From Dermatemys mawii (lineage: Eukaryota; Chordata; Testudines; Dermatemydidae), in assembly GCA_007922305.1 (NCBI GenBank), contig ML677334.1, forward strand, positions 16,332,764-16,396,763: a DNA stretch of 64,000 nt. Reading direction: 5' to 3'. Below, piece after piece: positions 34,311 to 47,734 of this stretch. A model generated the notes under the pieces. That model did not search any database. It was not told the origin of the DNA and saw only the letters and a list, made by a program, of their open reading frames with translations. How positions within the stretch are numbered: position 1 is the stretch's first letter; every line of letters starts with the position of its first letter. Position numbers and translations under genes: made by a program.

Positions 34311-37300
34311 AGTGAGACCATTGTTCAGCCTTTTAGGAGAGTAGAATTCAATTTCTGACCATGGCCAAAGTATTACTGATTGATATGCCACTACATGTGT
34401 TAAATTCACCAGTTTTTTTACCAGATGTTTATTGAAGGCATCATGTAAAAGATTTTAGCCCTTGAATGAATGTGCAGCTTCCACAGAGAAGTATACTATG
34501 CATCTCAATTTTATGTGTTTGCATCCTGCAATGCCCTCTGCAGGCAATTAAGAATGTACAAGTCTTTTTAAAGACAGTCTTTCAAAATGATTCCTGGTGA
34601 TGGTCATGCAGATTTCTTTTCATTCATGTATACGATTTAGCCCAGTGCTGGCATTGAAAGAAGGATTCATTTTCATAGGCTCCCTTCAAGCTCTAAATAG
34701 CATTCTTGTCAGTGGTGTAGTCCATATTCTGAAAATACAGGAACTCCAGCATCAAATTCATGAGGGGCAGGAAGTAGTAATCAGAGTTCAAACACCCCAA
34801 GAGGAGATCAAGGGGTATGAACCCCAAAGAATATGGAATTGAATCAACAGGTTGTAATCAATGTTATTGTGTATAAAATATGTCAAGTATTGTCTCCTTT
34901 ATGGTGGCTCGTAATGTTCTGAAACTCAATGGTCATTATATGTATACAAATGGTGGTTATGAATTTATGTATATAGAATACTATTCTCCTGACCTGTTCT
35001 ACTATTTAAAGTACAGCTCACAGCAGGGAGGGGCTGCTCCCAAACTAGTTGTGTACACAAAACTACATTCAAGTGCCAATGCATTCTCCAGCTAGGAAGA
35101 GACAATCGTGAGCCATTACAATTAATGGACAGATAGTGAAACAGGAAAGAAAATGTCAGTCTTGGAAAACTAAGAAAAGAGGGAGTTTCCCTCTATACTT
35201 AAAACACTGCAGCAGCCCAGTGCTTCAATGTAACACTATATTTGCCAACAGGAGGGATTCTTTGCCTCCCCGAGAGGCAGTAGCTAGGTCAACCTAGTGC
35301 TGTTTACACCAGAGTTTAGGGAGGTTTCACTGTGTCATTCAGAAGTGTGGATTTTTCAGACCCCTGAGCAACATAGTTATACCAGCTGAATTTCCCAGTG
35401 ACGAGTAGGCCTGAGTCACTATGGCTATGAATCATACAAGAAAAAAGAAGTTGCAGGAGAGAAAAAAACCTTTAAAAATAGGCTTGGGCAAGATATGGAT
35501 AGGTGCTTATCAGACTTTGGGCCAGCATGTCCACAGGGTGCTATCTGTGAAAACACTGGATCCTCTCTAGGACGGGGCCCACAAACCAACCTGATAGTCA
35601 TGGAGACCTCGCCCTCCCTTACCACACTACCACTCTGCTTCTTGGCTTCTGTCAAATCCATCTGATACACCTTTCTAAAATTTTTGTACCAAGAATTCCA
35701 CCATCTGATGGTCAAAATCTTCCCCTCTTAAATTGTCATCTGCAGCAATGACCTTAAGTTCAAAGACTATTACTATTACTCCACTTACACACTTAGGATA
35801 TCTAGGGAGTCCTTCTCTCCCTCTCCTCCTCCCCCACCCCCAGGGTTTTCTAAGCAGTGGGTGAGAGATGCAGATACTTGTTCAAAGGATTGCAGTATGT
35901 TGACTCCAGCAATTACTCCTGTGTTTCTAGTGGCCTGGGAGTTTCAGAAACTGTCTGGGATAGTTATCACAGTGTTCATGGCCATTACACCTGACTAGCC
36001 TCCCACTATCTACTTTATTTTGCTCAGCATTCATGTGGAGACTTTCACTGGGTGAAAGCCCTTCTTTCTCTCTGTGTAGGACACATGCACCTAGGATGTT
36101 TCTTTGCTATTTGAAAGGTCAAAATTTTATGCCTTGCTCCATTGATAAAGATATTTTTTGCCACCCTCTGTACTAGTCCTCTCCTTTGTGCTGAAGATAG
36201 TGTTAGAGTTGTGTTTGGGTGCTGTAGCTGGCACTCAGGAAAGCACAAGAGCTGCAGTCATCCATGACTCTTGCGCAGAGTAGCAAAGATGGAGGTTTTT
36301 GGTGCTCTGGACCCTTTAAGGGTCATTGGCAAGAGCATGACACAATCCACTCTGTAATTATTTTGCTGAGACTGAACGACATTGAACCGTGGGCATCCTC
36401 GCCATTTCTCTATCATCAACAGTAACCTTTATTAATTAGGAAGCAACGGGTTGGTAAACAGACAGCAGGTAGAAACACCATATAGACAGACAAAAAGTTG
36501 GAGGGAGGCAAATAAACACAGCAGTGCACAGATTAAAATATATGTGACTGCTAGCAAAACCCCATGACTACAGGCAGCTTGAAAGATGTTTATGTTCAGA
36601 TTATAGTTTTATGATTTGCTCTTTCCAATAATCATGAACACAGAGAGTATTTGCCTGAGGCATGATACAGTTGCAAAGTCTTAAAACTGGTAATGATTGC
36701 TTAACACTCTGAACAACATAATTATATTCTTGAGCATTTTAGCAATTGATTTAAGGATGCACTCTGTACATTGGAAAATATATATGAGCTGTCATAGGAA
36801 TAAAACTGATCCTTTCCTCATTTGCATTGAGATCTGTAAAATTTGAAACTTTTATATCCCTAAAATAAATCATATTGCTCTTATTTTACATATGTTTGCA
36901 TTTTACAAGTTTCATCACAATTCATTTGACCCAAAAACCTCTTGATGCCAACTGGCAGAAAACAAAGGATACATAGGGTGTTACAGAAATCCCCTGGGTC
37001 AGATATATGCATAATAGTTCACCAAATTGTGGCATTTAAGATCTCTCTGAAGAGCCAAATAGCTCACTTGTCATCATAATCATTGCAAAATGTATACATG
37101 GATAATATTTATAGAGTTATGCATCTACACTGAAAATTATGTTAAGGTCTTGGAGTTAAAGTTCAGCACCGGCAGGCGACATGTCTCAGACGTTATTTTC
37201 TGGCAGGAGGTAACAGATGCTTATCTCCTAGCCTGGTCATATGTGTATTATATGCCTCACAGCGGAGGCCTATTTGCATGTTGAGCTAGGTGCCAGTCAA

Positions 37301-40300
37301 AAGGCTGTGAAATCTGCAAGAGAGAAAATCTATGGGAAGAAACAATACAGCAGTAAGGACAGCGATGTCCTGTTTATGAATGAGGACAAAGGTTGGAACT
37401 TGTATCTCTTCGGAGGCAAAGGAACACACAGGGTCCTTCACATAGGTGACAAGCTGACAGCAGGTCTGTCTCTGAAAAGAGAATCACAGCCAAGACTGTA
37501 AAGAACTGCAAGGACTTTAAGTGAGTATCTAGAGTATCTAGTTAATTAAGTCTAGGTTCTAGAATGTATTATGATTTTATTGTGTATATAACCATTTGTT
37601 TCCAATACTTCTCCTTGCTATTTATTCTGAATATCTGTGCTGGCAATTAAATACATTTCTACTTGATTTTATTCTGAACATATCTAAGTGCTATGTGTTA
37701 AGCACAGTGTTGATATGAGCTGAAACTAGTAAGCTGGAGGGTACAGTTTCTTTGGAAGCAGCAAATCTGTGAATGTTATGAATGTCTGGTAGACCAGTGG
37801 CTGGATTTTCTAGCGAGGTGCACAGAGGACTTGGGGTTTGGAGAGTGCCAATTGCTAACCTGTAGAGAAATAGTAGCCTGTGATCCCTAAATGGGAGTGC
37901 TTGTGTTGCCAGTAGAGTTAGAGAGCTGACCCCTGGCAGGCATGGACAAAGCTTTCTCATGATGCCCCAGAACCCTGGGTAATCCTGAGGGAGTATCACA
38001 GAAAGTCCCACACCACAACAGGTGCTTGAAAGTCTAAGAAAATCAAAACTAGTGATACACCGATATTCCACAGGCCTGCTGCTCACATAGCATTTTCGGG
38101 GGAAATACTCCCGCTGCAGTCATAGAAAGTTAACTTAATTGCTATGCAGTGATTCTTTCTCAAGAGCACAATTTCTGAGACAGATCTGGAACTCAGTTCT
38201 GTTGGTACATGTCTGGAGTATTTACGTTGGCTGCATTGGAGATATGCTGGATTTACACCAGAAGACTCTGCTCCTTTTACTTTGCCAGGACTCAGACTAG
38301 AATACCAGTATTTTTATATTGTTTATGCAGATTTACAGCACAGAATATTCCATTTAGTGTGCAAAGTGGATATTTGTGTAAAGAACATCCCTTCCCCAAC
38401 CTTCAGCATTAACAAAATCCTTTCATCTGAATTTTTGTAAATAGTGAATGCTCAAGGGCTTGAAAATGGTTGAAATGAACAGCCATGTACTTAGAACTGG
38501 CCAAATACTTCAAAACCCATGGCCGTGTTTGGCCAGTTCAGTCCTCTGAAAGAGGAAACACAGTAGGTGGCATATGTAGAAAACCCCAGATATGGAACTG
38601 TTTGTTTAGAATTATGAAGCATGGCTCCAAGATTAAAAAGAAAACGCAAGTCCTTACAATCCAATTATGTTCCAAGAGGAGGAGGATGGATTGCTTCTTC
38701 CCACACCTATTATTTTTTTATATTCAAAATAATATAACTCCAGCTCATCAGAGGATGTGTCACTAAACTTGTCCACCCATAAATATGCATGTGGATACTC
38801 CAGTCTGGATGTGGATGATCCCCCTATTTCCTATGTAGTTCGAAGGGAAAGTGAAAAGAAAGAGAATGTGGATTTGTACACTGCCGGACAAAGTAAATCC
38901 ATTTACAAAGGAGCTGGTCTTCTGGCCAGCTGTGCAATACTTGTGACTTGAGCACTTTTGAAACTAGGAAATTGTTATGAAAAGTGGCTTCTTACGTGGG
39001 CTGATTTATTTTTCATTAATAGGTCATCCCACCAGGGACCCAGCAAACAAAATCTTTATGCTCTGGTGGTTTGAGTATCTTATAAAAGCGAGAATAATGG
39101 AATGTGCCTTAAAGTACTATGTTAAAAACAGTGCAGCAGAATAGATTTAAAAATGCACTTCATTTTCTTTCCTCAAAATTCACCATTTTAAACAATTAAA
39201 ACTATGTCACAAAAAATGTTCCTTGATAGTTTTGATGCTTGTATATTCTGTGATAGAAATAAAGTCCCACTCCTTTAATCTTTAAATGTTTACTAAAGTT
39301 AAGCTGTAACTCACATATATCTCATTGCCATCTTGACAAGCTCTCACCAGTAAAGGGTTCGGTAATAATGTATATAATAGCAGCTGCTGCACTCAGTGTT
39401 CTAATATTTGATGATTTATTTTTGAAGTTTTATTTCTAAAGGCTTCTGGTTAATTGTTGTGTGCTTTATTTGGACCTCAGCACACTCCTCTTTTGATCAC
39501 AGTGAAAGCAGCAAGCCATGCTTGGCTAAATCTTTAGGGTATCAGTAGTTTGATGGATTACTGCAGGGTCTCTGGTCTCTCCTGGGCTACATAGGATACA
39601 GCTCCTGGGACATAACAAAATGTAAGCATATCACAGGATCTAACAGTGTCACTAGTGTTTCCAATAGACAAGGTCTGGATTTCAAACAATAGGAGTAACA
39701 ACCCCATTTTCCTGATAACATTTACTCCTTATTCCTTCATCTAGAGGCTGATGCTGAAACACAAAGAAGTTCAAGTTCATTTGCATTCTCAAGGTGTTTC
39801 ACTGCATAATTATATCAAGATATTCTTGTGCCTTTGGAAAATTAGATGCTGACTTTTTCATATCTGCTGATTGTCCCAGATTTAGGCTAAAACTAGAAAA
39901 ATCATGCATCTTCCAGCTGACAAGAATATCAAGTTAGATTAGGAGCTTAATTTTTTATGTCTTGGTGATACTGTGAGATTATTCTGAATGTTTGCCTCAT
40001 TTAATCATCTTTGTGTAGACAATTTTAAAATGTTAGTCAGTGTATTATGAATATCCTAACATATTTATGTTCTTACCATAAAAATTGCCTGTAAGTAGTT
40101 AATATGAGTAGAATGATTTTTTAAAAAAATATTTATGAAAAAATCACTCTCTGCTTTCAAGATACCGTTGAAAACTGAGGATTACCCAGTGATCTGTGAG
40201 GAAAGTGGAGTTCACCTTATTTGTACAAATACCTGTAATAGCTGTGATTCACAAATTAGATCACAATCCAGCAATCAAATCTATATGGGGTATTTGTGAG

Positions 40301-41418
40301 AAATCTCACTTACTTCACCTGGGTGGATTTATAGCATCTGCCCAGATGGATCTGACTGCAGGATTCAGGCCATAATTTGAATATTGTTGCCTAGAGAAAG
40401 TATTCTATTAAAATAGCATTTTAAAATACATCTTTTTTAAAAGATTCTTTCTAAACTGTCATGTGGACAATTGATCTATCAAAAGTTGTGAATATTAATG
40501 ATGTTAAACTTTTTACCATTGAGTTTACTAATATCTATGTTAAAAGAACTAAGTACTGTAGTACAGCAAATTTGAAAATGAGGCTTTAATTTGGAAAATG
40601 GATATGAAATAGCTTTGACTGTTACTTTGCTAAAAGTCAGCTGGATAAAAGAGAGATACTAGATTTTATGCTGAACCCAGACTCCACAATATGAGCAGGT
40701 ATTTATTTGTTTTCATTTAATGGAATATGTGGTTGAGATTGTGTCCAAGATTTGGATGGCTACTTTAGCCTAGGAAATTTTAGATCTGCTGATGTTTGGC
40801 AAATATATGTAGCAAGTACTGACCAGGTGGCCACTACGGAAGATTCTGTGAATTATTGTGAAAATGACATCATCTAGATTGTTGGTAGGTCATTTCAGTT
40901 GGCTCTTGGGTGGACCACATACTGATTTGTCAGAGCAGTTTCAGAGAGGAGGTGTTATTGATGGACACTCAGGCCCAACTAAATAAAGCTGTTGATGAAC
41001 AGTAAAATGTTGCTTACAGACAGACTATCACTTCCTGAGCCAACCATGAGGGTGTCATCCCAGCCATGATGTGACTTCTGAACCAACATCTATGCAAAAG
41101 ATCAGAGTTCAGATCCTGAAAGCAGTGACTGGCTTTCAAGGATCCGGCTGTGATAACCCTAAATGATCTCAATAGTGTTGATAATTCTTCTTCTCACAAA
41201 ATCTTCTTTTGAAGGGAGACTGATAGTGAACTGGAAAGAAGCAACATATCTGTAATGGAGTGCCTCTCCATTCATGTTGAACTGAATTGAATTTCTTGCC
41301 TCTCTGAAGATACAACCATTGCCATTGTCTGTTTGAGCTTAGAAGACATATCCCTGTCACTTTTACCTGATAAGCAGCAAAGGCCTATTATGCATGCAGT
41401 TCCTTTTACTTAAATGAA
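34311..41418. other. About 7 kb of repeat-poor, AT-rich sequence without a recognisable gene
   Basis: I could assign no repeat family or coding domain here. The short open frames (35425-35715 minus, 37241-37501 plus, 37691-38086 minus, 38485-38766 plus) have no motifs and no splice context that I can defend. This is the longest element-poor part of the window and the best place for host regulatory or intronic sequence. Confidence 0.45.
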
Positions 41419-41713
41419 CTCTTAGACTCATAGCCTCTGAGGCCAGAAGGAACCATAATGATGTTCTAGTCTGAGATCTTGCACATTGGAAGCCGCAGAA
41501 CCTCACCCATCCGATCCTATAATAGACCCATAACCTCTGGCTGAATTACTGGAGTCCTCAAATCATGACTTAAAGACTTCAAGTTACAGAGAATCCACCA
41601 TTTACAGTAGTTTAAAACTGCAGGTGATCTATACCACATGCTGCAAAGGCAGGCAAAACAAACAAACAAAAACAGGATTTCTTCTAATCTGACCCAGACG
41701 AAAATTCCTTACC

Positions 41714-41725
41714 AACCTCAAATAT
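41714..41725. repeat. Left 12-bp target duplication
   Basis: AACCTCAAATAT, identical to 41862-41873, in the CR1 host sequence. Confidence 0.85.
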
Positions 41726-41861
41726 AAGTGACAAAGAGTCCTGTGGCACCTTAAAGACTAACAAAAGTATTGAAGCATAAGCTTTTGTGGGCTAATACCT
41801 ACTTTGGAACTCTCTGTCACTTCTGCAGATCCAGACTAACATGGCTACCTCTCTGATTCTT
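41726..41861. mobile_element. 136-bp insert with 12-bp TSD; Penelope/hammerhead-like sequence
   Basis: Flanked by AACCTCAAATAT at 41714-41725 and 41862-41873. The left part, read on the minus strand, is GTTAGTCTTTAAGGTGCCAC preceded by AGTAGGTATTAGCCCACAAA. The right part on the plus strand is GATCCAGACTAACATGGCTA. Both are parts of a repeat abundant in reptile genomes, and here they lie in inverted orientation. The AGTGGG-loop-CCCACGAAA part of that repeat has the form of hammerhead ribozyme stem II, as described for Penelope-like elements. In this copy the expected CUGAUGA and GAAA boxes are degraded, so no activity is expected. Confidence 0.7.
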
Positions 41862-41873
41862 AACCTCAAATAT
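41862..41873. repeat. Right 12-bp target duplication
   Basis: AACCTCAAATAT, identical to 41714-41725. Confidence 0.85.
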
Positions 41874-42645
41874 GGCAATCAGTTGGACTCTGAGCATTTC
41901 AGCAAAACCCAACAGTCACACACCCAGGAAAGAATTATCTGTAGTAACTCAGCACCCTTCCCATCTAGTGTCCCATTACTGGCCATTGGGGATATTTGCT
42001 ACTAGTAATCGCAAATCAGCTACACGCGATTGTAGGTAGTCTCATCAGACTATGTCCTCCATAAACTTATCAAGTTCAGTCTTTTCTGCCTCCAGTTCTC
42101 CCCGTGGAAGGCTGTTCCAGAACCTCACTCTGATGCTTAAAAACCTTTGTCTAATTTTAAGTCTAAACATGTTGATGGCCAATTTATATCCATTTATTCT
42201 TGGGTCAGCACTGTTGCTTAACTTAAATAAATCCTCTCCCTCCCTCCCTACTATTTTACCCCTCTAATGTATTTATAGAGAACAATCATATCTTGAGTCT
42301 CTTCTCAAAGGTAGTTTTACATTCCTCTATTACTGTTCTCTACACCAGTTCAAGTTTGAATTAATCTTTTTTAAACATGGGACACCAGAATTGCACACAG
42401 TATTCCAGATGAGGTCTCACAAGTGTCTCATATAATGGTACTAACACTTCCCTGTCTCTACTGGAAATACCTCGCTTGATGCATCCTAGAATTGCATTTA
42501 CCCCTTTTTCATGGCTGCATCACATTGGAATTCATAGCAACTTGTGATCAACCTATTCTAGTCTTTCTCCTTCTCTTTTGCTTCGAAATGATATACTCCC
42601 GGCTTATAGCAAAAACTCTTGTTGTTAGTCCCTAAGTGCCTTCCT

Positions 42646-43089
42646 TCCTGAAAGCAGGGAGAAGCCTCCCAGTTAGTTATCTGGGGGTGTGTGTCAGGAA
42701 CTGTAGGAGGAAGCTGCTCTGCTAGAGAAATAAAGCAGTACAAACCCTATCAGGCACAAGGAACGAGGCCCTGAGGTAAGGGTGATGTAGATAATGAAGA
42801 AGGTGGGGGCTGCTGTGGGGAAGTGGCCCAGGGAATCATATTCATCCTGTTTCCAAAAAGTCAGCTATCAAGAGCTGCTACTGTCAGGGTCTCTGGGCTG
42901 GAGCCCGGAGTAGAGGGTGGGACCAGGCTCCCATCCCCACTCTCCAACTAAACACTGAGACTGGGAGACAGCAGAGACTGTGCGAGGGAAGGTAGCTTCT
43001 CCTCACCTACCTTGCTGGCTTATGATGAAAATGGCTCAGGAGGCTGTGACCCTTGCCTCTAGAGGGAGAAGGGCTACACAGAGGGTCAC
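42646..43089. mobile_element. GC-rich LTR-like segment
   Basis: Lies between two CR1 copies. It shares phrases with the solo LTR at 50332-51131: GGAAGTGGCCCAGGGAA at about 42820 and at 50640, and CTGGGCTGGAGCCCGGAGTA (about 42894) against CTGGGTCGGGATCCAGCATA (about 50714). A possible LTR would start TGTCAGGAACTG at about 42693 and end GGGTCACA at about 43090, with imperfect flanks GTGTG/GTGAG. The boundaries are tentative. Confidence 0.45.
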
Positions 43090-44410
43090 AGTGAGCCTCT
43101 GAGGCTAGCATAATCTGCTAGGAAGTATGGGACCCACTGATACAAGGTCAGAGCTTTGCTACAGTACTTGTAGACTGTAATCAAGTCACCCCTTGGCCCT
43201 CTCTTTGTTAAGCTGAATATGTTGAGGTCTTTGTGTCTATTACTATAAGATATATTTTGTAACCCTTTAATCGTTCTCATGACTCTTCTCTTTTTTTTTA
43301 ACATCTTTCTTGAATTGTGGTTACGAGAACTGGACATTGTATGCCAGCACCGGTTGCACCAGTGCCAAATAGAAATGTAAAATAAGCTCTCTGCTCCTAC
43401 TTGAGATTCCCCTGTTTATGTATCCCAGGATCACATTAGTCCTTTTGGATATAGCATTCAATTGGAAGCTCATGTTCGGTTGATTATTCACCATGGCCCC
43501 TCAATCTTTTTCAGAGTTACTACTTCCCAGTATAGAGACTCCCATCCTGTAAGTATGGCATATATTCTTTGTTCCAATATGTGTACATTTACATTTAGCC
43601 ATACTACAATGCATATTGTCTGCCTGTGACCAGTTTACCAAGTGATTCACCTTGCTCTTTATAAGCATTTCTCAAACTGGGATCTGCAAGGGCACTCCAG
43701 GGGATCTGCCATCCCTGCTGATCAAATCCTCCCCTTCCCTCCCAGTGCCTCCTGCACATTGGGCAACACCTGTTCAGCAGTGTGCAGGAGGCGCTGAGAG
43801 GGAAGGGGAGGCACACTTGGGGGCTGAGGCAGAATCATGTCCGGGTCTGCCGGCCCTGTTGATCAATTCCTCCCGCTCCTTCCCACTGTCTCCTTCATGC
43901 CATGGAACAGCTATTCCCTGGCATGCAGGAGGCACTGGGAGGGAGGGGGAGGAGTTGAGGAAAGGAGGGGGAGGAGTTGATCAGTGGGGCCGGCGGACCC
44001 CCTGGAGTACCCTCGGTTACCCAGAAGACACTGGGAGGGAGGGAGAGGGAGGAGCAGGGATGGGGCGTGCTCAGGGGAAGGGGCGGAAAGAGGCGGGGAA
44101 GAGGAGGGGTAAGAGTGGAGTAGGGCCAGGAAGGGGTGGGGTGGAGTGCGGACGGGACCTGCAGATGAACAGAGGGCTTGGGGAGTCTGTGAAACTTTTA
44201 AAATCAAAATGTGAGTCCTCAGATTGCTAAAGTTTGAGAACCGCTCCTTTCTATTACTGTCCTCTTCATTATTTACCATTCCCCCATTTTTTGTGTTACC
44301 TACAACTTTATCATTTACAATTTTAAGTTTTCTTCAAGGTCATTGGTAAAAATGTCTAATAGCTAAGGGCTAAGAACTGTCCCCTATTCTTTATACATCC
44401 AAACATTTTG
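43090..44410 (-). mobile_element. CR1 LINE, minus strand, interrupted by a hAT MITE
   Basis: Antisense CR1 sequence such as GACTGTAATCAAGTCACCCC, GCACCAGTGCCAAATAGAAA and ACATTTACATTTAGCCATAC runs to 43662. It resumes after the insert with TACTGTCCTCTTCATTATTT and AGGTCATTGGTAAAAATGTC. The two halves join into continuous CR1 when the insert is removed. Confidence 0.88.
43663..44246. mobile_element. 584-bp GC-rich hAT MITE nested in CR1
   Basis: Left end AAGCATTTCTCAAACTGGGA; right end, on the other strand, GAGCGGTTCTCAAACTTTAG. Both are variants of the hAT-type CAGCGGTTCTCAAACT terminal repeat with decayed first bases. Flanking 8-mers CTCTTTAT (43655-43662) and CTTTCTAT (44247-44254) match at 6 of 8, as expected for an old duplication. 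The GC-rich purine interior gives rise to long spurious frames (43652-44230 plus, 43911-44279 minus). Confidence 0.85.
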
Positions 44411-44979
44411 CTTATTTGTCCACTAGTGAACATTAAGTGAACATTTGTATTAAATCTTAACTTTCCTTTGGCAGTCTTTGTTTGTGAATATGCCTAGGTA
44501 CCTTACAAGAATATACATAAGAGCTTTCTGTCTTGACTAATGTATAGTCTAATCATGTTATGTTGTGCAAAATCTAGGAGATAACCCAACTTTTCAAAAA
44601 TGAATCAAATGCCGATCTTTATTGAGGATAGGTAAATAAAACAAATATGGAATTTGATGTCTGAAAAAGATGTTAAAAAGTGAACTTCCAAAGAGAGTTA
44701 GAACATTGTTCAGACTATTATGTCATGAATATCTTACCTGAGCTTCCCTCATCCCCATAAATCATACTTCTCTTGAAACATGCACATAAAAACTGTATGG
44801 CACATTGGTGGAGATTTGTTGACATTAAAGAGGAAATAAAAATCAGGTTTATACTGGAAAGGAAATCATTACTTTAACAATAGAAAGACCACTATATATC
44901 TATAATTCAACATCAAACAAAAATGTGAAGTTTTACATTGCTCCTAGCCATACCTTCTCTACAAACTAAGATAACCTTT
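44411..44979. other. No gene seen
   Basis: AT-rich unassigned sequence. Confidence 0.45.
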
Positions 44980-44985
44980 GCATGC

Positions 44986-45029
<44 letters not shown>

Positions 45030-45050
45030 ATATATATAATATATATAAAA
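44980..45050. repeat. (TACA)n/(TA)n microsatellite
   Basis: CATACATACATACATA is followed by a long TA run and ATATATAATATATAA repeats. Confidence 0.95.
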
Positions 45051-47380
45051 TTCTCAGTGTAAATCATCCCATAATAAATCTTTCATTTTATTTTAAACAT
45101 TGTATGTTTAAGCTGAGTTTTTCAATGATGCCTAAGGGGTTTGGACATACAAATCCATAGGCAGTTTTCACAATCTCAGCCTAGACATTCATGTGGTGTA
45201 ATATACTCACTTTCAAAATACTAATCCGTTAAGATTGGGATATATACATATTACCATTTTGTTACAGTGAAACATTTTGCATAACCAAAGAAACAAAATG
45301 CAATTTGAATTTTATTTTTGTAATTTCACAAGTTGCCCACAAGTGAAGTACCATATATTCTGTTAGTTTATGCAGTAGCTTATATTTTAATATATTTTCT
45401 ATACCATGCAGAATGTTTGTTTAGTGTGTGTGTGTGTGTGTGTGTGCGTGCATACACATGAGTACATGTATTTGGACATAGCAAAATAATTAACTTTAAA
45501 TCTCTGATCTGTTTTCCCCATTCACACATCATGTCTTGTAAAATACATTTCAACAAGTGCTTTCTAAATCCCTGTAATTTAATTCTGTAGACTTAATCTG
45601 TGTTTTGTGTGAAATATTTGACCATTGCCTCCTATCAGAACATGCTTGTTATTCATTTTCACACCTCTTTTTCAGAGTCTGAAGAGCAGACCGCAGTCTG
45701 TGTAATATTGCCTGAAATGTTGAAAGTAGAAGAGAAGCATATGTATGTTTTAATATCAAGAGAGCAACATCAGTGTGGGTTGGCTCACTTGCTCCAGGAA
45801 TATATGTACCCTAGATAGTCTTAGACTGCGTTAAATCTCTCTTGCTCTTGTATGCTATTTATTTTGCAAAGATCTGAAGGTAATGGGTAAGTCTGCCTGA
45901 TATAAATATGTGACAGAAAATTTCTCCATGATTTCCCACTCTTCCCAATGTACAATGTGATTATATTTGCAGAGATTAGTGGTGTGATGATTTGAGTGAC
46001 AATTCTGGCATATTTTGTGCCTTTACCGAAATTTTTCTGCCATGATTTTTATGTATTTCAAGGTTAAATCTTGAAACTTCTAAGTGAACTGAAGCTGGAA
46101 GCATTTTATCAGCTCCACAAAGAGGAGCTGTGGTAGTAGGCCAGTGTCAGTGTAATAGAGTTGAAGTAATAGCTAAGTACACTTATCTGTCTACTCTCAC
46201 TTCTTCCCCCTCTCCCCAAAGAAAGTTTTCAGTCAGGTTTTAAACAGCTTTAAAAAATTTTTTGGGAGGGGGTGTTAAATGGTAACATGCTAAATACAGT
46301 AAGCTGTGATTTTCTTATCCTTTGAAAAAGAGGGCTATGACCCCATAACAGGTTTGCAATGATTTAATGAAACAATGAGTACCGTCTCTTATCCTATATT
46401 CTTACTTCCTACTCTGCAATATGGCATGTACTTTGTGTCCTTAAGTAACGTTCTGAAAAAAGATCCAATGTGAAAATAGGATAGAATTGAAAAAAAAGGA
46501 GGACCTCGTTTTTCTAACAATACATTTTAGATAGAGAACATTTTGCAAATCCATTTATTGATTCCATCAAGTGACTGATAGGTTCCTTTCGGTTAGTTTG
46601 CAGTTGGGGAATTTCATAATGCATAGAAGAGAGAGACTTAGGTTCCACTCCCTCCTTCTGCCCATAGTCCCGAGTCTACAAATTCCCAAGTTAGTTCCTA
46701 ATTGCCTCCTCCAAAGGTTTTAAGGCCGATATGAACAATGGCAGTAATAAAGGATAGTCTGTCTGTTACCTCTGCCAAGCTTAAAAGATTTAAATATTTA
46801 AAAATTTAAATATTTTTTACTCCATTACATAAGATTGTTGTAGACACTCCTGAATGATATTACAATATTCACTTAATTATTTCTGGTTGAGAATAATACA
46901 TTGTCGTTAGAGATGGGTCTGCACAGAGAAACCTTTAAACTTACAAACTATGACATCTGGAGCTAAATCTAAATCTGAACTCTGCTGCATAGGTCTATCT
47001 ATATATTTAATATAGTGATATTTGTTTAAATGAATTTATTGGGTTGATTTAATTTTATACTCTAAATTTCTCTTTTTAGAGTAAGAAACGTGACACATTT
47101 ACTTAGCATAATTTTCCCAACCTTTTTTTCTGTCAGTATCATGTCTCAGTTTGCCAATTCCTAAGTCCCATTGATCTATATTTAACTTCAAGGAAATCTG
47201 ATTTAGAAGATGTAAAGTTTATTTACTCTACAGAAGTGCTCAAATCAGACTCAGAGCACAATCCAGAGCAGCCAAGCTGAAGTAAATGGATGACTCTACA
47301 TTTGCAATGGGAAGAATCAAAACCCTGAACCTGACCCCTCTATTACCAGGCTTGGGGCTTGTTCAGATCTTTGTTAATCA
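45051..47380. other. AT-rich sequence, no gene
   Basis: Includes a (GT)n run at 45423-45450 and an AT palindrome near 46790-46815 (TTTAAATATTTAAAAATTTA). No coding or mobile-element signal is recognised. Confidence 0.45.
45423..45450. repeat. (GT)n microsatellite
   Basis: Near-perfect GT run. Confidence 0.95.
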
Positions 47381-47734
47381 TTAGTGTAGACACATGCTAT
47401 GTTATGTACACATGTCCGTGAATGTCATTGTGCCTTAGCACCTCTTGTCCATATCTGAACCTTAGAAGCAGATGTATGAAAGTGAGCAGAGGGCTAGTAA
47501 GCTAGCATAACTGAATTGTGTGGGTAAGTACACTCTTCAAACTTTGGCACAAGCCCATACCTATGCCAGTTTTTAGTATGGATGAGGGTAACAGGTGTGT
47601 ATTACACAATGCAATGAACCCTTTCCTCCTTGACCCTTACCCATCTATAAAGAACCCTTTTCTGCCATTTTCAGTTTTAGTAGTGAGCTCTGCTGACCAC
47701 ATCAGCACACCTTTCCACTGCACTCTTTTGATTA

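Larger units (their letters stand above)
41419..42645 (-). mobile_element. CR1 LINE, minus strand, 3' part
   Basis: The antisense 3' end begins near ACTCTTAGACTCATAGCCTC and GGCCAGAAGGAACCATAATG. Reading plus-ward the copy proceeds through CCAGAACCTCACTCTGATGC, GAGAACAATCATATCTTGAG and ACACAGTATTCCAGATGAGG to TTGTTGTTAGTCCCTAAGTG. This is the antisense of a well-known CR1 3' UTR plus RT C-terminus in turtles. The copy is 5'-truncated, typical of target-primed LINE insertion, and is itself split by the insert at 41726-41861. Confidence 0.9.

Noticed and set aside
37090..38951. Possible multi-exon host gene from several short frames
   Set aside because: No shared family, no consistent splice signals, stops between pieces; not defensible.
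43652..44230. 192-codon plus-strand open frame
   Set aside because: Falls within the GC-rich hAT MITE and starts in the CR1 flank; purine-repeat composition, not protein-like.
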